Of a DNA stretch of 64,000 bases, positions 47,105-58,500 are shown piece after piece. The notes beneath the pieces are model-generated. The model did no database searches. It saw only the letters and a program-made list of their open reading frames with translations, and was not told the origin of the DNA. Position 1 is the first letter of the stretch, and each line of letters starts with the position of its first letter. This DNA comes from Sthenelais limicola (lineage: Eukaryota; Annelida; Polychaeta; Phyllodocida; Sigalionidae): positions 108,350,194-108,414,193 of the forward strand of contig OW804096.1 of assembly GCA_942159475.1 (NCBI GenBank). Reading direction: 5' to 3'. A program made the translations under genes and the position numbers.

Positions 47105-50100
47105 CAGGGGGCGTGAGGTGGGTCCATTATATGAATTATGAGTCAATTGTTATTAAGTGCGCATACACATATAGTTTATGACTATCAGCAAACCAGTATG
47201 CTCTGGTGAGAGATTGGGAAAATGCTTGTTATTCTAGATAGGCGGTTACATGAATACTCTATGAAAGCTATGAATACACAACACATCGTCTGTATCCCAG
47301 GTCAACTTCTGCATTAGCAACATTCTCATCTATTATTCTTCTGTCGCCAACACTAGCCATGCTTTCGGTCATCCATGACCGGCAACAACTGTCAAAGTTT
47401 AATTTCCCCACTGGATATTCTATTCATTAAATGTCCCCATGCAGGACCATGATTGACAGTAAAGCCAATAATTCAATATTTACAGAGGTCAACGAGTAGC
47501 AGAAATGGACAATGATGGGAATTGCCAATGGGCATGACGACCGGTTTGACCAGTAATGTTGATACTGAATGTCATTATCTTGGGCCATATCCCTCATTTT
47601 CTACGGGAAAGCGCAAATTAATCCAATAATGCCGGGTAAATTTATAAATGTTAACTGGACAATGGAAATGAGCTTGAGGTACGTCTTTATACCTAGCAAA
47701 TCCAACATATATTATTGATGTGTACTATTCACCAGTGCGTACGTCTAATGGTATACCAGAGAGAATGTAGGAAAGTGTACGATGATTCTATGTCGAGTAC
47801 TGTTATGCATTGGGCCCAATAAGCCTATATTTACGTACAAGGACATAAATTATTTCATGTCACACCCTACAACGATGCATCCAAACACGGTCAAACACTA
47901 GGTAATACAAACCTTTATTTATGCATGCGATGGGTTCTCCTTACCCTATCACTCTAGATATCATTCACGACAATAACCTCCGCCCATCCCTCGTAAAGGA
48001 TCGGCCATCCTACTTGTAGGTAGGGTCAGATTACCTCTTAGGCTACCACTGCTGTATGGGACATAGAAAGATAAGCTGTCCTTCTTCCATAAGCAGAACT
48101 TGATAAGGAAAAGTTTCCATCTTCATCCATCAAGGCTTCCTTGACATATTAGCCTGTTATCTAATATTCTGGCATGGTTTACCGCGGGGCATTACTCTTG
48201 TCCGGAAAGGACAATCTATTCCCTTTGTTTCAAGATTATTCTACATCATAGAAAATAAGTCGGTTGTTTTGTAGACAGACGGACTAACGATGATTATTAT
48301 TCATATAATGATGTTTATTCGCCAATGGTGTTCTTTTAAGTTCTCGCCCTGACGTTTATTTCTTATAAACCATGTCCAAGTAAAGCCGATCTTATTACAG
48401 ACACGTCGATAAGTTCCCATCCAATAGGGAAACCGAAATAGGAAAAGCAGTAAAATCATGTAACTTAAAGTGTGTTAGTCAACTAGCCTTATCTATCAAA
48501 ACTGATGTGCTATTGAGTGTCCTATCGCGAAATGTATCCATTTTGAGGAAAACCAAAATTCCTGTAGGTATCACTGGTATCACAAGTAGGCCTATTACTT
48601 TCATAAACACAGTCATCTGTTTACTACCCCCATCTCTGTATATTATGGAAACCGATCTCGCTTAGCGCGGCTCTAACCAAGGCCACGAACTGTGACGATA
48701 GCATCGGCAGTTCTGATCCCGGGCGTAAGAATATAGGTGCTGTGTCAGTGACTTGAAATACTCATGTGAAATACTGTATGAAAATAAATGAATAAATCAT
48801 TCCATCTTCCTTGTTATCCACATTACCTTGGATTTTATGTTGTTCTAATGATTTGTTCTAATTTTCTTTACAGGTAAGCAATCGTTACACCTGCCGTAGG
48901 GTAAAGTATAAGAATCTCTGTATCTAAGTAATTCGGACTATAGTGACATACATTCAGAATAAAAGAAGAGCAGATGTATATTCCGTGGTAGATAATGATT
49001 TGAAATGAAACAGTAAGACGCCACGTAATTCTAACGAAGAAAGCTTGTTTGATGAATGTGTTTGACCTGATTTTGCCTCTCAACTTGTTCTTACCGTCTG
49101 AGATCCCTTTTTAAAATATGAGAGTACATGCCACTTTAAAGATTGCCTCCTCGTTTAACTTAGCAACTAGATATAATGTTTAAAGTATTCTCGACGCTGG
49201 CAATTGGGCTATTTCAAGATCGATTGGTTGTAATTGGGCTCACTTGCTATCAGCCGAGAGTAAGACTTCCTTCAATTCTGGGTCAGATCCATGAAATATA
49301 CATGGACTTTCACGATTCACTAAATCAGGAAATAACAGACTTGTATCCCGGTGTAGAATCCCAAGACCATTATCATACTCAATAATTATGGGCTTAATAT
49401 GAAGGTTCTACATTCAACTGAGGATTAAACTTTAATTAAGCGCATCAAGCGGTTTAATCCACATCCCCTGATATGATATGGACGCAAACCTCAGTGACTT
49501 ACGAATCCGAGTGCCATGCCAGGTATCAATCTACCTGAAGCAATTACGTCCCAAGGCCCGAAGATTAATTACCAGGAAATGATTGACTGCGCACAGCATA
49601 TGTCCTCAGGGATTGTACCGAGCTCAAGCGTATAGAGACTATTCCCATAATTGAAATTCTATCGAGTTATTCTTCTAGAGATTAGATTCTCATGTAGAGT
49701 TGAGTACCCTGGAAGTCTCCATATATTAGACATAACTATTATTTGCTTGAAATATCAATTCATGCCCATAACATTTGAATAATTCATGTTGGACAGTAGC
49801 ACCAATTGTTTACGTTTTTAAAGCATCGAGAAAAAGATCATGTTTCTTATGTTCAGGCATGTTCGACATATTACCTTAGAAGAACCCAAGGGGTGAATAG
49901 CAAGAAAGAAAGAAGATCACGTTAGTGATTAAACCAGATGGTCTCTGGGGTAAATTCGGGTAAGGAAGAGTTCCTCAGGCTGTAGAGCAAGGATACATTC
50001 GCCCTTCCTAATTCAGGGCGTGCCACAAAAGCCGTCCCTTTGTTCTTAACATCTTAATCTCATTCCTCGCCACCCCATGTTTGCATGCCTTTGAAATGAT

Positions 50101-50111
50101 GACTCGATCAG
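47105..50111. other. Non-coding background with one recursive-splice-like site
   Basis: The acceptor-donor junction at 48874|48875 is listed separately. GGTATCAC repeats at about 48567-48585. Only short frames occur and none is recognised. I see no repeat element. Confidence 0.55.
48852..48881 (+). other. Recursive-splice-like site (zero-length exon)
   Basis: TTCTAATTTTCTTTACAG is joined directly to GTAAGCAA (junction 48874|48875). A TTCTAAT branch-like word lies 12 to 20 bases upstream and the tract is pyrimidine-rich. With 21071 this is the best of the plus-strand sites. Confidence 0.35.
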
Positions 50112-50336
50112 CCACAAGAGGACATTATTTTCGTGAGATTATTGCAGCCCTTGTGAAAACCGTTTGCTGCCGGGAGGGAAGCATTGCAGAGCTACTGCCA
50201 AGGAAACTGGGAGAAATTGCCTTCGGCGCTTGCTCTAAATATCAGCAGTTGATGCTCTGGTATTCCTTGTTTTACCGAATCATTACTCCAAATAAGAAGG
50301 AGGCACGAACGTTAATATGCAATGCAAGTGAGGTGG
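50112..50336 (+). CDS. Candidate exon, 75 codons, good donor
   Basis: After GACTCGATCAG an open frame runs 225 nt to the donor GAGGTGG|GTGAGT. An in-frame ATGATG at about 50096 lies upstream. The peptide (contains EIIAALVKTVCCREGS and LLPRKLGEIAFGACSK) has a balanced, helical-looking composition but no family I recognise. An overlapping minus-strand frame shows that open frames are easy to find here. The acceptor has pyrimidines upstream but not adjacent. Confidence 0.22.
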
Positions 50337-52023
50337 GTGAGTAATGAGTGTATTGCATGCTGAACGGACTGGCCATGTGACAAGAACCCCTGTGAACACT
50401 GGAGTACAATGCCATGTGTGGCGAATGGAGTGGACTTGTAACACCTCCATATTGGATGCTTTGCTTAGAGGGAAATCGTTTAAAGATGTATGGTAATTAA
50501 CATATTGAATAAGGTCTGCGTGATCGGAAAGTTGCCTACACTCCACCCACTCAATTGTTATATGTTCCTGTATAATTCCCTTGGACTGGCAATGGAAGCT
50601 CGACTGCATTTCGACAGCGCAGTTGATGCATCCAGCTCAGTGGAAATCAAATCAGCAAAAAATCCCCATGCTTGCTTCAGATACGGAAGGCTAATCTCAC
50701 GAAAAACGCTTCAGAGACATAACTCAAATTAGCTAGGTATTTAGCCTGAATGCGCCCTATTGCAAGCAATCAGCACGTAAATGTAGTCCATTGAGATAAG
50801 AGTATCTGCATGGCCACCTTTACGCGATCGGTCAGGAGGAGAGCATTGTAATGGTTTAGGCTAATCTTCTTCTACTACTGGAAACTGCCTGTGATGGATA
50901 TTCTCTCAATAAGGCTGCTCTGGTTTACCTTTGCTGGGAGCAGTGGTGTAATGGGTGGGTGCCTTGAAAGAGAAGGCTGCTATTGTTGGGATCGGGAGCT
51001 TTTGACACTAACGCGAAGCGACGAAGCGATGTTACGAGGCGGTCTAACCCATGGCGATGACACAGCATGCTCCGAGTAATAGTGACAATGAACCAAACTT
51101 GGAAATGCTAAGGGTAAAGGCAATTAGGAGCAAATGCTGGTGAAGGCCTCACATTCACTTTGGGAACATTCCAATATAGCCGAGATTCCTGCAATCAGAG
51201 TCTATATCATAGCGTACAGTGCCGGCAAAAAAACCTCTATTGCCAAAATATAACGCAACGTGCTATACTTTCTTGCATTAAAATATTTGAACAAATGTTC
51301 CGATCCCAGCAGAATGTTGCATGCATAACGGATGAGATAAGGATGCTTGACAATGCCAATAATCCCTTTGTCAATGTCAAATCCGATAGAGAACTTGGTG
51401 ATCACGCGGGCAACAGTGAAATCGAATTGTACGTGCCTAGCGCAAGTAGTATATGGGAAAGGTTGTTTTGTGCAGGGGGAATCAACGGATGGAGGTTACA
51501 TGACAGCAAAACCCAGATCTCCCCATAGCCATCGGGAATTCGCCAGGTCGTTTGCGTCTTGGGGGCGTTCATGAATTAGTGCTGAATCTGCCCTTTTGAG
51601 GACGGGTCCAGGTGATTGGAGCTGGAGTAAGGGGCCTGGGTCTCTCCTCTCAAGTTTCTCAGTATTCTGTGCCAGCTGTCAAGATAGATCTGTGGGCTGT
51701 GCTGTCAATTTGCCCTTCACACGTCCGGACCCTTTGTGGTGCCAGGTAAAAAGTGTGGCTTCCTTTTGAGCTCTGCTCGTGCCTTCAGAAAGAGTTGGGT
51801 GCACTGCAGGCTGGTGCAATCTTAGCACCGATTCACAAGTGGAAATCTCAAAGGCAGAATACGGAGGGTAACGGGCATGGAAGAACGCCCACCAACCGAT
51901 CCTTCAACTTGACCTCAAATGGAAGAAATTTGCCAGCTTTATCCACGACGCTATTTCTTGATATGCACCACCGCCTCCAAATCCTCCTATTATTCACTTG
52001 AAATGCCATTTGTTTGGCACAGT
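50337..52023. other. Non-coding background
   Basis: A 122-codon plus-strand frame (51160-51528) overlaps others on both strands and is not recognised. 51600-51800 is somewhat G+C-richer. I see no splice-bounded exon that I would call. Confidence 0.5.
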
Positions 52024-52040
52024 CCCCCCCCCCCCCCCCC
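52024..52040. repeat. C17 homopolymer
   Basis: Seventeen C followed by GCCCC. It is the second C17 in the window; unlike the one at 20016 I find no MITE ends around it. Confidence 0.95.
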
Positions 52041-53524
52041 GCCCCTCAGGATTATATTTGTTTTCTTTTGGTTAGAGATATCAAGCAATTAAAGTTGCAT
52101 TTATTTTACACCATTTTGATTGAAATTGACCATCAATAAACATCACCCGAGATAAATATTTCTCGGAGGAGTGGATCTAGACTACATTCTGGGGTTCTAT
52201 TCTCATCACGCTATTAGAGCTTTTCCACCCCTTGCGACTCTTTCCTCTTCTTTCCCTTCTCCCCTTACTCCTTCTATCCGACGCCTAGCCTCTTCACGAT
52301 CCAGGCTTGTGAGTCGCGAGTCACAGCTAACATCACAAATGTTGACTTATGCTGACAGGGACTCGGCTCCGATTCAGGCTGCCTCGTTTTACTTTGGCTG
52401 GCCTGCGATCCCAATATCTACTCGCCCAGCTGTGGCCTGGTACACATTCTGGCTGGCGGTATCGATTAGCTAACCCCCCTGTATCAATTAGGCCGAAGGG
52501 TATACTATTACCTCTCCTAACTCAACCAGATAAAGTACTACTCTAGCATACACGCTTCACCATAAATTCCACCAGCTGCTATTGAGTACTGAGCTTATGG
52601 GGTACGTCTAGAGGTCCCTCTTGTGATCGTTGATGTCCTCAATTTTGTCTCGTACAAAAACAAAGAAGTGTTCTGAGTATGTAAACAATCCGATACACTG
52701 ACACTATTATCAGGGTTGTATGTATTGGCTTGCCTCATCAGTCATTGTCAGTTTCCCCTTTGAGCATGGTTAACGCCTTGCTGACCCAGGCGCTCCGCCA
52801 GGCACTGGGCCTCGCGGATGGCTGGGTAGGAGCTGCAGCTCTTGGATTGCCTTTAAAAGCTGATCATTCCAGTAGAATGTGACCAATACGCAGACACCTA
52901 GTCCAAGGCCTGTTTCCACCACTAGACCTTATCATATCAGTGGCACATATCTAGAATCAGAAAATTCACAACACACTAGCAGATCCATAGCTCCCAGCAC
53001 TGGAACTCCATCACTCAGCTAATCCACGCTTTCGGGGATCTTTTAGAGCTTCTCCAAGTAGGCGGCTTAAATAAGCTGGAAAGTAGTAGGAGGAGGACTT
53101 GGGATAATTTAACCGAGCTGTCACACTGGATTAACATAGATAGTCCACTCTTAACACAGGAGATGCGATGGCCAAGGGACAGTTTCTTCATTTATTCATA
53201 TCACATAAATCTTCATGAGGAGCAAATAGCGATTTTGCACCTCCTCTCATTGCGGCCCCATCACAACTAAAATGTTCAAAGCATCTTTGCCAGTGGCGAA
53301 AGGTCATTATTTGATATCATCCCACTGAAATCTATCCCATAAGATTGTACCCAATCCATTTAATCTTTGTTCATAAACACATGAATCCACAGTTGGCCCT
53401 AAGGCCTTTAATCTTTAAAAAAAAATTATATATAACGAAATTGCCTGGGTTCTTTTTAAAACTATCAGAGTTGTGGATTACATTACTAATTCTGTGTGAT
53501 GTGTCATGTGTATAAGGTAAACCC
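52041..53524. other. Non-coding background
   Basis: Two overlapping plus-strand frames at 52171-52546 lie in a pyrimidine-rich stretch (Ser/Pro/Leu-rich products). The segment 52770-53000 is G+C-richer, with no open frame bounded by splice signals. I see no recognisable gene. Confidence 0.5.
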
Positions 53525-53780
53525 TTTGTCTTACAAATATGAAGCAATATTTTCATCGAAAATTGCAAGAATGTTTTCAGCAATATAGCTTGTGAAAATG
53601 ATCTATAAAACAAAATGCATGATGGAAAAATGAGCTCTTGTAACACATGGATATTGACATTGGAGCACCGATAAATATTGCTGATCATGGCATGTTTTCT
53701 ATAGATTTTACAATGACACACAACTCACATAATTCCATGCGAATCAGGATTCAAGATGGTGGACAGGCAAGTTTCCTATT
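53525..53780. mobile_element. AATAGGGG-end MITE, copy 3 (left-truncated)
   Basis: This copy matches copy 1 from TTACAAATAT onward through ATCGAAAATTGCAAGAATGT, AAATGCATGATGG, ACATGGATATTG, GGCATGTTTTCTATAG and AATCAGGATTCAAGATGG, ending AAGTTTCCTATT. The left terminal repeat is missing. It is in the same orientation as copy 1 and ends about 70 bp before copy 2 of the A-tailed repeat. Confidence 0.75.
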
Positions 53781-53851
53781 AAACCGATTGCTGATATATT
53801 GCTTTTGATAGATTTTTCTTCGATTTGAGCCTCACACCCTAAAATTATTTT

Positions 53852-54045
53852 TTTGAATTTTTTTATTTAGAATGTTTACACAGCAAATCAATAAGTCAAA
53901 TCTTTTCACAAGTAGTCAAGTACAATGAAGGTACATAGTCATTTCGCAAATCAATTTTAACCTAGACATGGGCTCACGGGTATATATTCATATATTGCTG
54001 AATTGGTTTTCTGTCCACTGCTGTGTCTAACTACCTTAGTTTATT
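53852..54045 (-). mobile_element. Dispersed A-tailed repeat, copy 2
   Basis: This copy is homologous to 26543-26745 as described there. The A-rich tail, seen as TTTTTTTATTTAG on the plus strand, is at the left. Divergence is substantial, so both copies are old. Confidence 0.65.
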
Positions 54046-54297
54046 GATGTACAATAATGAGGAAAAGGAACTATGATTCAGTCGAAACTATATTTACTTA
54101 AGATTTTGACTTGCACGTAGAAATTGCCATTACCACTAACATCGTCATGTAATATTCTGATAATTGAGATTTCTTCCTCTATCAGTGTATCCACAGATAC
54201 CCTCATAAGTGTCTCAAGTGTGTCCCGGGAAGCAATTGCTGGGTTCCAACCAGATATAGTAATAGAGGTCGTTTCAGCGCGCTGCCCTCGCTTGTTC
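54046..54297. other. Non-coding spacer
   Basis: A 148-codon minus-strand frame without an initial ATG covers 54078-54524. It crosses a hairpin and an A-tailed insertion, so it is a poor gene candidate. Confidence 0.45.
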
Positions 54298-54328
54298 AAG
54301 CGGGCTCTACATTCATCAGAGCCCGCTT
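54298..54328. repeat. Perfect 11-bp hairpin
   Basis: AAGCGGGCTCT (54298-54308), a 9-nt loop ACATTCATC, then AGAGCCCGCTT (54318-54328). All 11 pairs are Watson-Crick. The GGCTCT/AGAGCC core equals that of histone mRNA stem-loops, but the loop is 9 nt instead of 4 and lacks the usual flanks, so that identity is rejected. Confidence 0.85.
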
Positions 54329-54385
54329 CGGTCCTATGGCCTGTGCGCCACCTCTGATTTCCCAACTGACCAAGAGAAAGTGGTC

Positions 54386-54471
54386 GACCAAAGACTAGAG
54401 CTGCATTATGAAAGCGCCTTGAGACTGCCTCCATAAAGTCCCATCTTAAATAACCCTGAGCAGTAAAAAAA
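54386..54471 (+). mobile_element. Short A-tailed insertion with 9-bp target duplication
   Basis: About 86 bp ending in a run of ten A is flanked by AAAGTGGTC on both sides (54377-54385 and 54472-54480). The body contains ATGAAAGCGCCTTGAGAC, a word that recalls 3' regions of SINEs and LINEs in several animals. Tail plus flanking duplication is the signature of L1-type retroposition. Because three A of the right repeat could belong to the tail, the certain part of the duplication is GTGGTC. Confidence 0.5.
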
Positions 54472-54480
54472 AAAGTGGTC

Positions 54481-55219
54481 TTACACCACCTAATGGGTAA
54501 ACTCCCGAGTAGGCATCTGCTCATTCATTCACTGCTTCTAAATGAGACCAAGACGGGATAAACATTTCAAAATGACAGGCAAACCGCATGGGAAACGGAA
54601 TGCCAAGAATCAATAATTTTGATTCAAATTTGAGATATTGCGGTTCCCCCCTCCAGACCTGGAATAATTTGTTGGAGTAAACAATAAACAATTGTATTCT
54701 TCTTCAGGCCAGACATGTAATCATTTGTTTGTAAATGTGGATATCCGCGCGCAAACTGAGGTTTAGCAATTTAACTAAGGCGAATATATAAGCATATATG
54801 ATTGAGTTCATTTTGACATTTGTACCATACATAATAACAATTGTATATTTCTGCAGTGTATGTAGCTAACGTCATCATTCTGTCAAAATCAGCTCTTTAT
54901 TTGTTCCGTGACACTACCTGACACGGTCCTGAAATAACATGCCATGACTCCTGCCTTCCCGACCTTAGTCAACAACATGCCCACATGACCTGTTTACGTC
55001 ACTTCCGTCTGCCTCTCGAAGACGACACATATATATCCGGTCAAGCCTGGGGTTGGGTGAGAGGGAGACGTGCGATGTGTTAAGGAGGGACATCGGCAGA
55101 GGCATTATAATCATTCCTTATATGTATCTGATACATACATGCTTGGTCGACGATTGCAAGATACCTTTGTACAGTCCTTCTTCTTCCAATTATTCCCTCG
55201 CACCTCCGCTCCTTCTTAG
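54481..55219. other. Non-coding background with a promoter-like patch
   Basis: Mostly A+T-rich sequence. The patch at 54994-55036 is listed separately. A long pyrimidine tract (55168-55217) leads into the acceptor of the next candidate exon. Confidence 0.5.
54994..55036 (+). promoter_or_regulatory. Promoter-like CRE/ETS pair with TATA
   Basis: TTACGTCACTTCCG joins a CRE-like half (TACGTCA) to an ETS-type core (ACTTCCG), and TATATAT follows about 25 bp later at 55030-55036. This arrangement is common in animal core promoters. A start would fall near 55060, in G-rich sequence. No first exon with a clear ATG and donor follows, so the assignment is tentative. Confidence 0.22.
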
Positions 55220-55507
55220 CGCGTGCATGTTTGGTGTGGATGCCCCTTTAGCACGAACTTTGGTGCACACATCGAAGACTTTGCTCTGCACCGTATAAGA
55301 TGGGGCATTCAGCTGGAAGGTGCCTCTGCCCAAACACCTGGGGGAGACTATTTCAGTCAGGGATGGTTGCTACATAAAGAGGCAGGGTGCTCAGCTCGAG
55401 ATAAGAGGATGTTAGGGCGGTCTACGACAACCCTTAAGGGTGGCTTGAAAGTGCGAGGGAATGTAGTGGTTGATAGTGTGGAAGGTATTGGTGTTCCCGA
55501 TCACTAG
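55220..55507 (+). CDS. Candidate exon, up to 95 codons, strong pyrimidine tract
   Basis: About 50 bases of nearly pure pyrimidine (ending CTCCGCTCCTTCTTAG) lead to an acceptor at 55219. From it a phase-0 frame stays open for 95 codons to a TAG. GTGGAAG|GTATTG at 55484 is a possible donor, giving a shorter exon of 265 nt. The peptide is Gly-rich with balanced charge (GIQLEGASAQTPGGDYFSQG, later LKGGLKVRGNVVVDSVEG) and reads like a folded protein, but I do not recognise it. This is the most protein-like stretch in the window. Confidence 0.32.
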   Translation, partial: RVHVWCGCPFSTNFGAHIEDFALHRIRWGIQLEGASAQTPGGDYFSQGWLLHKEAGCSARDKRMLGRSTTTLKGGLKVRGNVVVDSVEGIGVPDH

Positions 55508-58500
55508 GAAGACGTTCCACTCATACAGCACCGAGCTGATATTTATATGTGGGATCAAAGTTCCCTAAATACGCCCGCCTTGGGCATGAGTTTGTTACAG
55601 CATTGTCAACAAAGTTGGACTCGACTATTAACAAAGTTGTGGGAATATAATCCGGAGCCTCGTTCGAGACATGACAATGTCTTAACTGCACTTCGGGAAA
55701 AGAAGCTACAGTACTGCCACCCGTTACTATGTTTTGACTTCTGGCGTGCATTTGTCATCTGATGGACATGTGTAATTCCATTAATTAAAAGAAATCTGGC
55801 ACTGGGAAGTGAGAAAATATATATATTTAGACGTACACTTGACTGTAACACCCCTGAGTAAGCATACCGTATATGTTTTAATGACCATCCCAAAGCGTTC
55901 TTTACTGACTGCCATGCTCTTATTCTTGACAAGGAGCAGACAAAGCTAATTATTCCTTCATCAACAAACATGAGCTTCTCAGATGCCTTGGGCCATATTA
56001 GCCACTCCCAATGAGTCCTCAATCACAGAACTTTAATTAGGATTACATAGTATTGGGTGTCATACGTAATAAATTATCCGAGATGAATGATTATTATGAA
56101 TGATTATTAACTTCTCATCAATGGCAATCTGTTAGTTGTCACACAATTGCGTGTCTACATTCAAGTCCCAGCTCCCCTCCCCTCTATAGGGATTCCCTTT
56201 TCTTCTGTGAATAAATTTGAATGATAAGAAGGACAGAGTGTTTAAAAATGAAAAACTGATGATTTTGAAATAACTTAAATACGATCCCACGGGGAAGACC
56301 ACACGAAAGTAGAAATGACAGGACAGTCCAGTGTGCTTCGTCAATGAACGGATTCACAGTTTTTAAAAGCTAAAGGGTTTCTGTAGTTTTTAAAGCCCCC
56401 ATCGTGAGATGGTCGTCACTATGAGTTTTATCGATAGTGAAACGCCTCCATATATAAAAGGGGTTGGCTCCTGAGGCGCTCTCAGCTCCATCATACTCAT
56501 TCCCTGCTTTTCAGGGAGGGGTAATTGCGTGGGGATTTCCTTGAGGGAGCATTTGCTTTTTGAGCTATGCGACACGGGGGAGACAATCATTCTTATTGAA
56601 GACACCGACCGCGTGTACTGACCAGGAATAAGAAGACCATCATCAGTTAACAAAGGCTTTGAGAACACGAGCTTAGCAAGCAACACCTGATCACTTAGTG
56701 TCTCTTGATGGCTCCCTCACCTCCTTCAAACCCCCTTCCCCCTTCCCCTTCTCTCCGCTGGAGCCGTTGTCGCTTAACACAAGGTGAAAAAGATAATTTT
56801 GATTTAATTTGATGATTAATCACATAACTGGGGTGTGATTTGACACATTTACTATATAATTTAAGTGTTACAATATCAAGGATAGACTTTTTCCAAGTCC
56901 CATCAGTCAGAACATGAATAACATATTTTGACCGGAGCAAATGCTGGGAAGAAGTCGCGAGGAACCTCCTGCGCTACAAGTTTACTCCCGGCATTCACCA
57001 TCAGATTAAACCTCAGGGGAATCTGAAACGAGTTCCCCTTTTCAATATCAAGCCCTATTTAAAAGCAAATGCCAAGCTTTGACCGAACATTCTGTGCTTG
57101 AATATTCCCTATCCAATCGGTCCCAAATGCCTTCGAATATAGGAATCAAATTTCTTTGGATCAAAGGACCTAGGGGTGATAGAATGTTGATGAGTGATCT
57201 TTCCTTTCAGACGCGATTTCACCTCCGCATAGGCATACGCTATTAGCGGGTTGTCATAGGATATAAGTTACATCATGCAGGTATTCTTTCAGAAGCTTAA
57301 AAAGTAGATAATGAATTCCCACAAGTTTTCTGCTTGGATTTCGTCGCGCCACACGTCAATTATTCTCAATTATTTTGAGTTGTTAAATATCGATGCGCCA
57401 TAAATGTTGCTGTTGCAATAGTAATTATTCTGAGGTATAAAAATCCAAACAGGTCAAAATAATTTCAATTGCCATGGTCATGATGGTGTAGTAGAGACAC
57501 TTTTTTCTTTTTCCTCTTTGAATAGAATGAGCTAGTTCAAATTTAGATCTTGGGGAATTTTGCCTGGATTCTTTTATTTCAGTCATTCTTGAAAGAATGC
57601 AAACTATGCGTTATTTTGTAAAAGGCCATGAAATGTCAGAAGTCCTGGCCTTTGTCTTTGGCAGAGCTGACCAAGTTTTCCCACAGGGGAATCAGCGAAT
57701 CGCTCCCTTCAAGGCTTGCAATGGGCAAGCAAAGCCTGTCTACATCATTGTGAGCTCGTACTTCTTTCTGTCAATCATAGTTGGCAAGAATAGTGTGACT
57801 TGGTAATACAATTTTTCTCAAGATGAGCAGAAAGAAAAATAAGCTTCTCAAGTATTATGCTAGTATATCAATATTAAAGTACCTTAGAAATTCTTCGGAC
57901 GCAGCTTTAGGCAAGTTAGAAGGAGGTTTGAATAATCGAAAATCCTCATTTGGATTATAAATTCTTTTCCCGTGCACCAGCCTCCCGTTACTGTTGCTGC
58001 TTGCCCATGCACTTTCGCCCCACACAGTTTTACATTCCCTTTCTGTCCGTGGTCGTAAGTTGTGTAAACTTGGGCTCTGGTCGGTGAATGGCGGCGGCCT
58101 TTGTGACATGCCATGAAAGTTTTACCAGTCTCTCCATCGATTTAATCCCCGCCAAGACATTATAGGTTCTGACTGCCAGCGTGATTAGGAATTCGCATGA
58201 CTTTCCCGCCCGACCCTTGCTCCGAACACTCGGCGAGTACAGAAAAATTGAGCTGTCAGACACTGCTGGAACGCTGACAAGCCCGGATGTTTTCACAACC
58301 AACTAATCAAGGTGATAAAGGTTTCCCCAATGGTCAACATTATCATCATCCGAAGACTAATAATGTCGTAATGGCCTGCTTTCTGCAATTTTCATTCCGA
58401 CCAATCTTGGTTGAATGTCTTGTGGGCACAGCTATTTTTAAATGGATTTAATTGCCTCGTGCCCCGGTCCATTACCTCATTTATACAGTCATGTTTGGTA

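Noticed and set aside
54298..54328. Histone mRNA 3' stem-loop
   Set aside because: The GGCTCT/AGAGCC stem matches, but the loop is 9 nt instead of 4, conserved flanking bases are absent and no histone frame is upstream.
54078..54524. 148-codon minus-strand frame with an acceptor-like pyrimidine run
   Set aside because: The pyrimidine run is the complement of the A10 tail of a retroposed insertion, and the frame also crosses a perfect hairpin, so it is assembled from repeat material.
57855..58302. Overlapping minus-strand frames that each look protein-like
   Set aside because: All three frames are open in part and none has consistent splice boundaries, so no single coding reading can be preferred.
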